DNA of 64,000 nucleotides from Magnaporthiopsis rhizophila (GCA_003049465.1 PYSS01000020.1:186001-250000), one strand, 5' to 3'; positions 10,702 to 24,564 are shown, counted from the stretch's first letter. The notes: a model not told the origin generated them from the sequence alone. A program made the numbers and translations.

Positions 10702-12813
10702 AAAAGGAAGGAAAACGAGGGAAGAAGCAATATTGGCCGGGCTGATGTACAAGATTGCGTGCCGTCTCAATGTGGATATTGATTACAGTGCCGCTCCTCC
10801 CCCAGCGCGCTGGGAACCCAGTAGCCGGGCTCCTACCCAGCGCTAGGCCTTCATTAGGATCGCGTGCGGCGGCGTAATTAATGACTCGCCTCCAGCCGCT
10901 GCACTAAAAACAACGACGGCGGACAAAACGCTCCGGTCAAGACATGGGGAGAGCCCAATTCCGTCTTGGTGTCTTTTGGGCTTGGGTTTCAAGCATCCAA
11001 TCCGATTTGATTTTTGTGCGCGACGAGAAGAACGAAATGCACGGTGAGATGAGCGTGAAGGGTATGTATGTACGGTAATGTTTGGATGCAGGAGGAGAGG
11101 ATCGTATCAGCGGCAGCGACCAATGGAAACACCCAACGGCTCCCCTCCTTACGGCAGTGTGACGTTGTGGGATGCCCGCCGTCGGGGGACTCCTGAAAAT
11201 CCTCCGGGTGAAACAGCGGGAGCTGATCCTCCCCCGCCAAACGAGAGCCACAGGTTGGCCAACGACGACCGACGCACCCCCAGAGCTTTCACGCCCACCT
11301 CGGCCACCCACCAGCCACAGGGAGTGCACAGGTCCCCCCAGTGTGGATTGCATTTTCGTCTGCTGGATTTACCCAGTCAACGCCCTGCCCTCGTAAAAGA
11401 CAAGCAAGTATGGGTTGAGTCCCGGCAACCTACACGGATAGCATGGCAAACTAGGTACACAAGCTGTGAACCCGGCAAGCACTAGAATTGAACATCATCA
11501 CGGGCAAGTCACCCGTCGACGCCCATCTGTGGCGCTCCCAGGTTTGTCCGTCCAGTGGCTGGCTCCCGACATTGCTTTTTTCCCACCCGACTGCTGACGG
11601 TGGAAGCCCGTTCCTGTCGGTCGTTTTACCACATGCGGCAACAAAAGGTGGCAACGGTCCTCTAATCTCCCCCGTCCTTCCCATCCCCAGCCGTTCATTA
11701 GTGGGTGGGCGCACCTTTTCGGTATTCCTCCCACACCCCTCTTGGCCCCATTCCCCGCCACTCGGCTCTCTTACGGTAGATGCCGCTGTCAAAAGGCGGA
11801 GATTGGGGTTTGTTTGCTTGCCTTGCCGTGGCTCGGTACGTACCTACCTAATTCCACATCAATAAGCTGTGGTTCTTGGGATTGATATGGATGCCAACGG
11901 CGCAATAGCGGCCGCAATATCTGGCCCATTCCATCCATCAAACAACGCCCGAGATTAGGTTGTTTGCAGATACGATAAAGTGCGAACGCGAGACCATGTT
12001 GACGGGCGGTACCTTGGGTAGGCAAATGTACCTCAGCCCCTAAAGGCAGACGGTGCTTCGATAGACAAACCACCCAAAACGGTGGCAAGAGATTATAGCC
12101 TCTCCTGAAGAAAAAAAGCGTCCGTGGCGACTGTTCTCATCTAAAGCCTTCCCCCAAAAGCCCTTCCCCAAAAAGAAAATCCGTCCAAGTCCTGCTGCCT
12201 CCCGCCTCGCCAGCAAGTCGAGCAGCTGTCATTGATATCCGGGAACCGTAAGATAACAAGCAAATTTAATAAATAGGTGACAAATGACAACAAGATCTGA
12301 AAGGACTGTGATCATGTATAGAAAAAGAAAACCAAAATATATGTAATAATAGAACAAAAGCCTCCCCGCCAACGTTGAATGCGCTCATGATCATGTTTTC
12401 GTCACGAGCACGCCACAAAAGATTACACGTCAAAAAATGGAGAAGCGCGAAAAATATGACGAGGGAGCAGGGCGATATAAGTAAAAAGAAGAAAACCACA
12501 AGCAGGGTGCCCATCGAGGGGGGTATAAGGTATCTCGAGAAGAGAATCGTTTAAAACGCCAAACTGCAAAACATTCCCTTTCGTGTGTGATCGTGTCCAT
12601 TAACCCAACCGGACCCTATCCGAGATTAGGTCTTTTGTGCGAATAAAATGGCTTGACACCCAAGTCTAAGACGTGTTTTCTTCTCTTTTTTTTTGTTCTT
12701 TTATTTGTTGGTTGCTGTGGCGGATTTCCCGACAGCATGTGCGAGTATATGTGTGTCCGTATGCGTATTGTGCCCTTGCCAAGAGTATGCGGCGAATAGC
12801 AGAGGTTCCGTAC
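8855..12813. other. 4-kb gene-free stretch, includes 3' side of the CP2 gene
   Basis: No coding signal by eye. It includes a poly-A tract at 10679-10705 and a (CT)n stretch near 10533-10547. The last 500 bp (about 12240-12813) is AT-richer and is probably the 3' UTR and terminator region of the minus-strand CP2 gene. Confidence 0.5.
10679..10705. repeat. Poly-A tract (27 A)
   Basis: Uninterrupted run of 27 A in non-coding DNA with no target-site duplication or retroelement body visible upstream. Confidence 0.95.
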
Positions 12814-15779
12814 TTAGAAAGTGAGCCGGAACTCGTAGCCGTCCTTCCTCGCTGTCACCGCCGAGGCCGCATCACTGGCATTGGTCTGATCGTCGACCGA
12901 CATCTCCCACTCCCTCTTCATGGCCGCCTGCTTGGATGATGACGACGGATCTGAAATCTCGAGTGTCATGTCTTGGCCTTCAGGCAGTTCGGCGATCACG
13001 TCGTCGTCCATCTCGACCTCGAGCCCCTTCAGGACGTGGACAACCCTGATGACCTTGGACGGATCGACGTTCCACTTGGCCGATAGCCGCGCGACGAATT
13101 CCTTTAGGGTTCTTTGCATCAGATAGATGGCCCTGTGGAGCTCCTTCGCCTCGGGGTTGCTCGGGTTGGATCGTGCAATGTAGAAGCACGCAACCGGCTT
13201 AGCACTGCGCTCAGGGGGCGGTCGGTATGAGGCGTCAACGCCAAGAGCCTCGATCCACCCGCTCAGATTTCCGCTCGCGTCCGTCCTAGATATGCTGACA
13301 GGCTGGTCGGACGTCGTTTGTCTGGCCGTCAGGGGCGGATCGTCAAACTCCTGCCACTGCGCGTTTGCACCGACGGCCGATGCCTGGGAGTGGAGCGAAA
13401 GGGAGCTCGGCGATGGCGATACGAGGGACGAGCCGGCCCCAGAGCTGCGTCCACTCCTTGCCTGCCAGGTGCTGGCCTCGCGCGAATCGGGCTTGCCTCC
13501 CACCTCCAGCGTCTCGCCTGGCAGAGATACCGGGTGCGCATCTGGGTCGTCGAGGTCCTCGCCGCGCAGATACAGGACACTGACAGGTCTGGTGCTGGTG
13601 AACATGTCTTGCAGAGTCTGGAGCTTGACGTGCAAGTCCTCCTCGAGAGGCGGGCGCTGCGCCCCTGCGGAGCTCGTCGAGGACATCGACCAGGTTCTCT
13701 TGTGCTTCTGCACCTTTCCAGGCCGCTGGGAGTCGTGGTTCTTGGCCTGCGACCCGCCGGACCGCTTTCGCTTGTTGAAATCCTTTATGCCGCTCTCTGC
13801 CTGTGAGATTTGCTGCTTGAGCTTGTCGATCGACTTCTTGATGTGGGCCACGTCGTTGGACAGCTTGCGCTCGGCGCCGTGATCGCGGAACAGCTTGACC
13901 TTGCAGTAGCAGATCTCGGTTGCGGCGGGGTCGGGGCTCGCCTGAGAGCCGCTGTCGATCGGGAGGGCCGAGGTCTTGGCGCACAGCCTCACTGGAATTC
14001 CCTTGACGCCCTTGGAGTGGCTGAAGTCGGTCGACAGAAAGTTGAAGCGCACGGCAACGGTGCACTCGGCCGCGCCGTTGATGCCGGGCGTCCAGATGAC
14101 GGAAAAGCCATCAAACGATGACGACTCGAGCTCGGTCCGGGTCCGCTTGTCGTCGCCCTCGGCGGGCTGGCCCGCCTCAACATACTCGACCGCCTGCAGT
14201 TTTCCTCCTCTTTGATGGGCCTCGTTCGTTCCACGGCCTTCCTTCCACAGACTCCAGCACACACCCGGCTTCTGCCGTTGTTGCTCATCTTCGAAAGAGA
14301 CGCGCACAAAAGTCCGGAAGCGGGTGCCCGGCACGATGGGGATGGTCGGTTGCGTGTCGACGATGGAGAGCGAGTATGCCTGACCCTTGTTCAGGTACGT
14401 CACGGGGATTTCGTCGGCGTGCTTGATCATGGCCGTCGGCGCGTTGAGCGTGGTGTGGAAGCGGAACTTCTCGGCCGAGGCCGGCAGCCCCAGATTCAGG
14501 GGCATGGCAAATTGCCTTAGCTGGAAGCCCACCATCGGGGACTGGGTCTGGAAGGTGGAGCCGATCGAGACCATGCGTTCCTCGGCGGCGTCCGAGTCCA
14601 TGGGCGAGCCGTCCTGGTCCATGGTCTCGTAGCCCGTGTCCTGGTGCACGAAGCTAGAGGGAGCAAAGGCGGACTGCGCAGGCGGCGGCTGGATGAAGGG
14701 GTGCTGGAAGTGCGACGTCGGTGGATGGTGGAACTGCTGCTGCTGCTGCGGGTGGTGAGGATGCAAGCCCGCGTGGAAAGCGCCCGACATGTCCATCATG
14801 GTGGCGGTTGAATGCATCTGGGCCTCCGACGTAGGCATCGACAGCGGAGTGCTCAGGCCCATGCCGAGGGCGAGCGAGGGCGTGTGGAGGTCGCCGGCCT
14901 GCGGGTGGTAGAGGGTGTTGGTGCCCCCGGGCGTCGGGGTGTAGTAGCCGGGAGGCGCATTTGCAAAGTTGGTAAACGAGAAGGAATTGGGATCCATCAA
15001 CGACGGCGTGAACTTGAAGAGGTCGTTGCCAGACGCTCTTGGCGTCGGGTCCTGGTCTCTGAATGCATCATGGCCGATGTTTTGCGGCCTATGTAGGCGC
15101 TGTCAGCTTTTTCTTTCTGTTCTGCGAGATTGAGAATAGCCCAAGAGGCAGGCACGCGGGCTGGTATAGCCCTGATTGGGAGCTTGCGAAGGCAGGCGCA
15201 ATCGATCGCAGGGAACCCGCAGCCCAGGTTACCGTTACCCAATGTCGCGCCAGGCCACCATGGACTCTGCCTGCGGCCAACGCACAGGATGCGCACGCGA
15301 ATATCGGATGGGACGCGAACGAGGCAGAACAATGCAGGGAATAACAGAGAGCATATGGCAATTGAGGCTGGGGGCAAAATCTGGAGCGGCGCATACCTGT
15401 CTTGGTGACTGGGCACAACGCCCGGATGGGCAGGCGCGACAATGCCAACAGGTGCTGCTGTCGACGATGTCCCGGGATCTGCGGTGGTGCCGACATGGGG
15501 GAATTGCTCTCTAAAGGTGGCAAGCAGGTCATCCCCTGGCTTTGCCGAGCTCGTTCTGAAGAGGGCGCAAATAAAAAAAAGGGCGCAATGTCAGAGATGT
15601 ATCTTGTTGTTGCGTGTGTGATGTTTGGCCGATTCCTCTTCCTTTTTTTTTCTCTTTGGTTGTCCTGTCTTTCTTTTCTTTTCTTTTACTCGGCCACCCG
15701 CGGCAACCAAGAGGCCTACAAAGGTACAAGCAGCCAAGGCAGGCAAGTAAACGGGAGGCACATACCGTTGGCGAAACAT
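12814..15779 (-). CDS. Grainyhead/CP2-type transcription factor
   Basis: Three exons: 15779-15766, 15555-15397 and 15088-12814, giving 815 residues. The first exon is 14 bp (MFRQR), followed by a perfect GTATGT donor. Both introns (210 and 308 bp) have CTGAC branch sites, and phases match so that the total is 816 codons. The N-terminus reads through HDAFRDQDPTPRASG and a His/Gln-rich linker. The CP2 DNA-binding domain spans about residues 265-470 (FRFHTTLNAPTAM, YLNKGQAYSLSI, CYCKVKLFRDHGAERK). A coiled region and a basic KRKR segment follow. A C-terminal dimerisation-like domain lies at about 690-780 (VRVVHVLKGLEVEMDDD). Such proteins (for example Neurospora CSP-2) control conidial separation and cell-wall remodelling; that role is taken from the family. 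A long leader with poly-T lies upstream. Confidence 0.9.
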
Positions 15780-16133
15780 AAGGCCGAATCTCTGAATGCG
15801 CTGTCCGAGGACAGCCGTCTCGTGGGGAAATCAGCAGCGGAGGGCCAGCTCTTTTTCTTCTCTTTTTCCCTGTTGCCCCCGTGGGCCCGAGCCAAGTGCG
15901 TGGTGAAGAGTGCTAGCGCGCCAGAACGAACCGGACTATGTTGGCGGACTGGAGGAGCAAAGCCGGTGGAGCGCCCTTTGAAACCCTTCCTTCGTTTTTT
16001 CACGGTCTATCCTCCGCGATTCTCCCGCCGCGCAACTAGCCAAGCCTCGCTCGGGTGCGGACAGCGTTGTTGTAGAACCCGACAGGGTAAGGGCGTGCGG
16101 CGCGGGTGTTCGGTTATTATGCGACCGCCCGTC

Positions 16134-16134
<1 letters not shown>

Positions 16135-16184
<50 letters not shown>
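16135..16184. repeat. Poly-A tract (50 A)
   Basis: Fifty consecutive A (poly-T on the strand of the CP2 gene), about 360 bp upstream of its start codon. Length is likely unstable and approximate in the assembly. Confidence 0.95.
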
Positions 16185-16186
<2 letters not shown>

Positions 16187-16290
16187 AAAGAGGAGAGGAA
16201 ATTTGGCGCCAAAAAAAAAATATAGTAATGAAATGATAGCACCAGCGAGCGAGCGAGGGGGGCAAGCGAGTGTGGTGTGGGAGTCGGCGG

Positions 16291-16348
16291 TATGTGTATG
16301 TGTGTGTGTGCGCGCACGCGCGTATCTTATGCTTGAGCTTGAGCTTGA
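16291..16348. repeat. GT/GC microsatellite plus (CTTGAG)3
   Basis: Alternating purine-pyrimidine run of tgtgtg then cgcgcacgcgcg, followed by three CTTGAG units. The alternating GT/CG part could adopt Z-DNA. It lies upstream of the CP2 gene. Confidence 0.8.
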
Positions 16349-19300
16349 GTGCGAGTGTGAGTGCTGGATGCGCGCGGTGCTGTGTGGTTCCCCAGCGAGA
16401 AGGAACAAGCCGTTGCAGGAGAGGTCAGGTGAGAACGAGCGACAGACCAGACTTCCAGACGGGCACACACACGCTTCCTTTCTTGTCTTGTAGTTCGAGC
16501 CTCGGGCGTCGGAGGGAGTAGCGAGAAGCGATGTTAGAGGGCTGAGGACGCGGACGACACGGTAAAAAAGAAGAATTATACGAGAGGAGGCTGATTCCGT
16601 TTGGGTGGTGCGGCGGCTTGTACATCTAGTAAAAGGGATCAAATAAACGGAATGGAAAGTGGGTACCTTCAGATATATGGTGGAGAGGGCGTCGAGAAAG
16701 TCGGCAAGGCGTGATCAAGCAAGCTCGCTCTCTTTCTTCCAATTCGGATCGAGGCTGTGGGGAGAATGAGAAGTCGCCGACAGGGGAGGGGGTGTGGTTA
16801 GCGCACCCGACTTCCCGGGGTGGTGTGTCTAGCGGCGGCAGGTTGGGCTGGGTCGAGCGTTTTGAATGCCTTTTTTTGGTGTGTGCCGAACGGTGGAGGC
16901 ACTAGGTAGTTAGTACCAGACAATCACCTATTTACTTCGTCAGTCGGCTTGAAGAAAAAAGAACAAGTGTGCTAATGTGGTGGTGGCAATGGTGGGCCTA
17001 GCATTCTGCTCTCTTCCCTGACAGTACATGGACCGATCTCAAGAGGCCGTGGTCTGCATAGTAGCGTGCCCGTCCGTACAGAATGAATAACGGCAGGATG
17101 GCGCAGAGTGAGGGGCGACTGAGTATCGATCCCTCCGCAATTGCACTGCATGGGTTTATTCATTAGGGCAATCGTTCCCGTCTCGCCTTTTGTCGCGCTG
17201 AGCCAGCCAAGCCGGCCATTTTCTTAGTTCAACTCCTTCATCATCTCTCCTTCCTCCTCCGCATACCTTTACCGCATCGCTTCCAGTTTCCGTCCTGTCG
17301 TTGCCTCCTGTCAGAGTCATCCAGCTTTTGACTTGCGAGCTCCTTGTCGCGGCCCAGGGCTCCCGGTCGTGGCGCAAGGAACATGCCAGACAGATGTTTG
17401 TGCATGTGGGAAATCAGGTGGAGAGAACCTCACCATTCGGCCCAATTGGACGCAGGCGTGGGCGCCGTCCGTCGGTCGCGGGTCCTTTGGCACTGTCACA
17501 GTGTCAAGGGGATGGAGATGGCGAGGTGGAGAGCCAAGCTGGGAGACCCCACCTGGGCTGGGCTGGCTCTGCCTGGCTGGTGTCCACAACACCATAAGGG
17601 AAAAAGAAAAAGGTACATTCGGCGCAAGTATCTCACGTCTCCCACCGTCGGGCGCTGCATTGGACGGTCCCCCTCCCTCGTCCCCCTCCTTTCCCACCCG
17701 TCCCCTCCTCCTTGTGGAATCCCTGTCTACCCTCCTGGAATCCGTCGAGGTTGGGACGGATCTCTGATCTGCGGGATCGTGTGCTGGACTTCAAACCAAC
17801 GGCACCTGTGGCTGTCGTCGTTGGCATGCCACAATGCAAATTTCGGTTTTGCTAACCGCGAGCCCAGCGCTATCCAACGACGCTAACAATAGCACAGTCC
17901 AGGGCCTGCACGGGCTCTCTGGCTGCCGTTGGAGGAGAATTGTCTTCTCCCTCTCAATTTCTTTGTTTCTCGCGTTTGCGTGGGTTGTGGTTTGTGCGAC
18001 TGTGGCTGGCAGACATGTCGGCTGCAGGGGAGGGAGCCTGCAACACTGCAGGTAGGCAAAATGGCCAGCCAAAATCCGCCCCGGTTCAATGCAGGTATCA
18101 ATATGCTCTGCATTCCGAGCTGATTGCTAGCCAATAGGTACCTTACTTCCCGATCAAACTGGGCTGGCTTGATACGACCCGGGTGACGATAAAGTTCACT
18201 GTGTATGTGGCTTTGGAAATGCTAACGCAATCCGTCGGTCCATCTCTTGGCCAGCTTCCATGAAGGAAAAAACACGCGGCCCTCTGGCGCAGAAAATGGA
18301 AGAAGCTGAGCTCTCACATGGGTTCCATTACCTTCGGCCGTTCTGATGCAGGAGCAGCCTTTTCCCCTCCTGTCATCCCTCGTCAGCGTTAGAACCACCA
18401 TTACAGGCAATTACCTCCACTCTGGCTGGACGCCTTTGGGAGGGGTTGGTGCGTGACCAGCATCTTATTTCGGTGTGCCGTGCGTTTCTCAACTCCGCGT
18501 TCAGGCCTGCTAGCACAAAACAATCGCCCCTCAGCTGCTCTCAACGGGAGTCTGGCGTGTCTACACGATTAGTCCGTGAACTGCTCTCGCCCGCCTGGCT
18601 TTTTTTTTTTTTTTTCTCTCTCTTTCTAAAGGCTCGATTTTCTGTCCAGCCCCAGCGACCCGGCCCGTTTCCTATCTATCGGCCAAAGTCCCAGGCCACG
18701 GGCAACTGTTCCACCCACCCCAAATGTGTCTGCTTTGTTTTGTCCTAGCTCATCTTTTAAGCGAACGGCACACGACGTACACCTACTGTATCTCTTCCCA
18801 CCTCGCTACGTTCAGGCGCATGAAGGGTGGCCCACTACCCTATGTGCGTGCCTGCCTACGACCCTGCCTCGTCACGTATTGGGCTAGAATGGGCTAAGAA
18901 AAAAGGACACGGAGCCACATTGCATCACTTGCGGTCTGCGGACGGGCATTCGGGGTGGGCGTGTTGGCTCAGGAATACATCCCAAACGGCCACTCCAGAT
19001 CGGTCTTGCGTCTGGGCCTTGGCTCGCCGTGTCAGGGATGACGGGCTGCGTAGGCGAGAATGTGCTGCGTAGTCCGCGGCATCCACCACGACCGTCACCC
19101 ACCCATCACACCCGGCAGTCCGCATCTTACTCTTTTGTCTGATGATAGTGGCTGCTCAAGCTAGACAGTGCCGAACATTGGCCCTGGAGATACATTCAGC
19201 CCCTCGTATGAGGTTGGGACATATAGAGGCAGTATATGTAAAGAGCCCAGAACATCGAATGTACGGGTGCCATGCCAGGATAAGGCAGAGGACGGGCACG

Positions 19301-20119
19301 CAGAGCGGTGGCAGGAAACAGAGTACCCCAAGGAGGGAAAGTAAAGGAAGGGCAGAAGCAGTACAAGGGAAAAACGGCTGTAAGAAGACTGCCCCTTCGA
19401 CGTTTATCCGATGCCGCCGCATCCCCGCGGCACACAACGAGAAACAAATAGAGGCAACAGCACGGCAGAGTCGCTAACTGTTTGGCAGAAAGGTAATCCA
19501 CGCATAACTCACATGATCCTCCACCGTATCGTATCGTATACGCCCAGAGTATTCCACGCAAGGTACCACAGGTGTGAAGTCTTCCGCCCAGTAGGACGAA
19601 GGGTCTCGTCCAAGCTACGGCACGTGGCACAACCAATACGTGCGGGCCGCCACTCCCTGAGCCTCCCGTCCGACATCTGGTTCCAATCCCATGATTTGCC
19701 GGCCGGGGCTTGTCCCAACGGCGGCTGTGAAAAAAATAAAAAAAAATAAAAATAAAAATTTACGAGGCCCTACAGCGATCGGCACAGGTTTGCCCGAACA
19801 TGGTTAAGGGGATGTGCAAAGGACCCCTCACATCACATTTTTCTTAACACCTGCGCTCGTGGCTTAGCAATGTTCGCCACAATCGTTCCAAGGGGACGGG
19901 CTCCAAAACTTTCTTTACTCTCCCGTGCTACCCCGCAACGCGTACCATCATACCATCGGCCTTCGCCATCTTCCTTCTTTTGCGCGTGCTCCCACGAGCG
20001 ATATTCATTGCCTCTGAGTGACACTGTTGTGCATGCGCGTCTATGTATGGCGGCCGTTGCAAAACATTCACCACATCCACATCACATCCACATACACTAA
20101 ACCTGCATCTGGAGGCGCT

Positions 20120-20148
20120 TCCGAGTCGGGGCGAAACCCCGACTCGGA
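20120..20148. repeat. Perfect 12-bp inverted repeat, 5-nt loop
   Basis: TCCGAGTCGGGG and its exact reverse complement flank the loop CGAAA. The stem is GC-rich with no mismatch, and flanking bases do not pair. No T-tract follows and no gene is close, so a terminator role is unlikely. Confidence 0.9.
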
Positions 20149-23100
20149 CGAATGCTAATTTCGATAAGGTGCACGGATCTGACGTCATCGCATCAAAACT
20201 TTCCCCAAGCGGCTCCACAGCGCATTGAGCAAGGTTGAACCCTGAACGGCAGGTGGCACCCATCGCGGGAAGTCTGCCTTGTTTGTGGCACGCCTTGGGG
20301 GAGAGCCGACACCGAACGACTGGGCGGCAAAGAGAGGCTCTGCCAATGCGCACTCGCCCACCAGCAGCCAAACGCAGAAAGGAGAGCGGGTTTCGAAACG
20401 GCTCTAAATCCACCGAAAGCTCCTCTACTCCTTGCTATCCACATTGCTCATGTGCGAAGGCCTCGCCTTTTCAGGGGTGGGGACGCTCTGCGCACTGTCT
20501 ACGCCAGAGATCGGCGATGACATCAGGCCCCACCTTGGAGTCGCGGAGTTGCTGCGACACTGTGCGAATCCGTAGCCCACACGCCCACCTCCAACCAAGC
20601 TGGGGTTGGCGGCGGCACGAGCGGCGGAAGACGGTGAAAAGGTCTCTGCAATAAAGAAAAATGGACTTCACCAGCAAATTTCCGGTGCTTTGCGACTTTC
20701 CCACCTGCAAGCTAATGATCACATGGGAATGGCCGTAAAAGCCGCGATCCTATTGTAATCGCGAATCTCGCGGCGACGGTTTGGACACGGACCTATGCGA
20801 CGATGGCAGCCCATGCGGCGGTAGCGCAGCGGCCTTTGAAGACCGGTCCTGCCCACGCGCAACGTCATGGACGGTGGCGGTCAAGATGAGAAAATGGCAT
20901 TGTGGCCTTTCCAATGGATGGGGTTTCCGCCCGGTTCGCGCTTCCCGCCCGCCTCCTTATTTTCACAATAGCTGGGACCCAAGCTCCCCGTATTGTCGTT
21001 GGGGGTATGCGTACGCCCCTTGGCTAGGATCATGAATCAGGGCTCATCCACCTCAACAAGTCTTGGGTACTTTTGGCAATTGTATCCGAAAAGGTAGGTT
21101 GGGCTGGCCGAACGTCTTGTCCATTTGTTTCTTCTTCTAGAGATGCCATGCTGGCATTGCGCACCGCGGCAAGGGGATGCCGGACTCCAGGCGGGACGTT
21201 GAGAAAGAGCAAAAACTTTACTCGGTCGGTCGAAAAGCAACCAAACGTGGGGGCCTGTCTGCGGCATGACGGAAAATGACGTCACTCGCTCCTATGCTCA
21301 AAGGCCACACAGCAGCGCCGAACGTCAGCCCTTTGCCGCGTCCCCATGGAGATCATACGCCGGGACAAAAAAAAAAACAGCATCGTAGGGCAGAGCTTAA
21401 ACTTGATGGGATGGACCTCTGGATGGGGTCACACTGACTCCATTGGGAGAAACGTGGCATGCCTCTTTGCCTATTGCCCGCATGGCCATCTGGCACGGTG
21501 GCGACTTGAAACAAGCGATTCCCAGGACAAAAATCCACGGACGTGCCGTCGAATCTGAAACGAGGGAGCCGGTCATCTGATCATGGAGCGCAGCTTGCGC
21601 GTCCGCGTCGGGACCGCATGCCGGGGGCCGCCGCGCCGTCAGCTTCCCGGAAGGTCTCTATGCGCTCGCTCATGAGGGGTGCTTCCAAAGTGGACAGACG
21701 GTCAGGACAGATGGATGGATCAGGGTCCTGCTGCGGCATATCTGGCCCGCGGGCAATACACACACACCCATCCAGCTACCTCCTCCCGTCTCTACCGGCG
21801 GCCGCAAGCGGCGGGCTAACCCATCGAGACCCGGAACGCACTTCCAGGGACGGTTTTTCCCTCGCTTGACGCACGCGCCTCTCGCATAGGGGAAGGTCGG
21901 TAACCCCCAAGTCCCACCCGAAATTTCCATTGATCCAGCCCACGTTCCTGCTTTTCCCCGGTCTCGCGAGAGCACGTCCCCGTGTGGCTGTGTGTGCGCG
22001 GTATCCATCTGCATTCGTTGGCAGCAGCCCACATTCCCACAATAAGCAACTCTGAGGGGACACGTCCCCTAGCCAGCCCCACCCATGATGTTATGGTGCG
22101 CCCCACTGGTGATGTCATATCGGGCTTTTTTTGCTGGCGGGGAAGACTCGCCACGCCCTGTTGGTTCAGGGTCCCTGACCTTGGGCCCGTTGAAGGGGCC
22201 ACGCATTCACACTGGACCGCAAGTCCAAGCCCTAGAATCTCGATGCCCTCGTCCATCTCCCGTCGAGGTGTGTACACTGTAATGTACATTTATGCCCGAT
22301 GCCTGATGTATTCCGTGCCACGGTCTCGATTGCATTGACCGCTGTATACCTCGGCAGACTGGATGACAGGTCCATATCAGGGAAGGGATGAGGCCCGAAT
22401 CACGATAGGCAGGGACCTCTCTATGTCGAGGTCGTCGAGGTTTGTTCCGTCAACATGGTATGTACGTAGGGCGGATGCTGCGTCTCCGTCACGCGGGAGC
22501 CAACTCGGGATGCTACGTGAGAGGTCAGAGCTCACCGAGTTGCTACATTACATTGATAGGGCCGTGGATGATCTGATGTCACGCGCGGCGCGCGACTCTC
22601 AGGCGCGAAGCTTTTACCCCCGGATATTTGGTAGGGACCCCTAATGATATGACCCGGAGAGGGATCGGAGGCGGATCCCCGGTTACACATCACGCACATC
22701 ACACGGCACAAATAGTCTGCCACGACTGCTTGGAAGAGTACCATCCCGGAGCCGGAGGATGCAAATTGCATATTTCCCCATCGACGAGACAAAATCAAAA
22801 TGGATCTGGAACCCATCGTGATACATACACGAGCTCTGCGCGTGCCATGCTCCAGGGGGCAAGCAGTGTCATCGCCGACACCGGACTGTCTCGATATCTG
22901 ACTTCCACTGGACCGGGGCCATGTGTGTCTTGCACCCGGGGGAGCTTGACAGATGCACGAGCTCACCGACGTCCTAATTCGCGCCGGGGACCCAGTTTCC
23001 ATGCGACGGCTTGTTGCATCTCTTCTCTGTTGTGTTGCGACACCCCTTCGAGATACGAGAACTTCCCCTTTTTTTCAATGGGGCCCGCCCGTGGTCAAAA

Positions 23101-23775
23101 TAAACGACAATAAAACTCCATTTCGCCTCCCGTCTCGCCCCGTGACCCGTGGCCCCGCGGCCCGTGCTTGCAAAAAACCCCTTTCGAAGAAACAGACAAG
23201 TCTTGGAAGACGGGAAGACGGGGGTAGGCGAGACGTCACACTTTCTGACAAGTGCCGACCTAAACCGGGCAAGCAAGGGGAGATGGCTCGTGGGGTCGGG
23301 GGTTTCTGCCCCGTGGAGCCTGGCATGGGAACTCCGAATGGGAACTGGTACCAGCCTGTCCTTCCTATTAAACAGTTCTATTTTTGTTCCCGGTCACGGT
23401 CCCTTGATTCAAAATCCCCGAATCTGCTTCTAATTGGAGTTGCTTTCACATGTTGCCATTGCTTCTGTAAAGCACACAAAGGTCAGCGGGCACCTATGAG
23501 ATGTCCTTTTGAACATTTTATAAACAAGAAAACCCATAGGAAAAACGTCCGGATTCCCGTCCGCCAATGGGATATGCGAATGCCTATGCAGAAGAAAAAG
23601 TCTGTCACACACTGTCACGCACACGACGAAATTTGCTGCGGTTAGATACGGGGCCATTCGAAAGCGTCGTCCCCATCCAAGTGCTACCCCTCGTGGGCTG
23701 TGCCTTGTTGGGGCTCTTCCACCCGGATGCAATGCCGACCGACAAACGTCATCGGGATAAAATGCAGCTGTTTTG

Positions 23776-23778
<3 letters not shown>

Positions 23779-23810
<32 letters not shown>

Positions 23811-23854
23811 CCCCCCCCCCCCCCCNAAAAAAAAAAAAAAAAAAAAAAAAAAAA
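23779..23854. repeat. A30-C17-N-A28 homopolymer block
   Basis: Thirty A, seventeen C, one N (23826), then twenty-eight A. The N and the abrupt A-to-C-to-A change suggest a sequencing or assembly join inside a homopolymer rather than natural sequence. Confidence 0.9.
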
Positions 23855-24506
23855 GACCCCTCGACCCCTCACGCCGGTGTGCTGAGGTACCATCCAAAAA
23901 AGGGATGGGGACCCCGATATTGGTCTGGGCAGGTAGCCATCGATTTCATTGCGAATGCGGGATGACTTGCCCGATGCAGCGAGTTTTGGCGACGATCAGC
24001 GGGCCACGGGCAAGCTCATGCAGGGACCTGTCCAACTTTTTGAATGTCAACGCTTTCTTCTGACCGTTTCCCCCTGACCCTACCCTTCCCCACGGCCACA
24101 CAGCCAAGTTCAGGGTCCAGCGCGGCTAGGGGGAAGCGGCATGAGGAAAAAGGAATGAAAGCCGCCAACGTGATTTGGCCAGGCAACATCATGTTGTGGA
24201 ACGATGCAGTGCTGCCACCCCAACGACGCCCCTGTCTGGTGTTTCTGACAAAAGCTGACAGCATGCGGCGGGAAGGTTGGGGACGCACACACACCTGCAG
24301 CTTTCGATCACAATGACCAACCGTTAAAACGACAGAATGAGCGCCGATCACCCACTGTACGCTTCACTTGAGCAATCTGAGTCATTGCTTTCCACGAGGT
24401 GGGTGCAAGTCGGTGCTGATCGCTGCCGTGAGGAGACACTGATGGCGGCGAACAAACCCCGAATGCACGCACTGTAGCTCTCACGCCGCGACTCTCCCAC
24501 CACCCC

Positions 24507-24507
<1 letters not shown>

Positions 24508-24559
<52 letters not shown>

Positions 24560-24564
24560 AAAAN

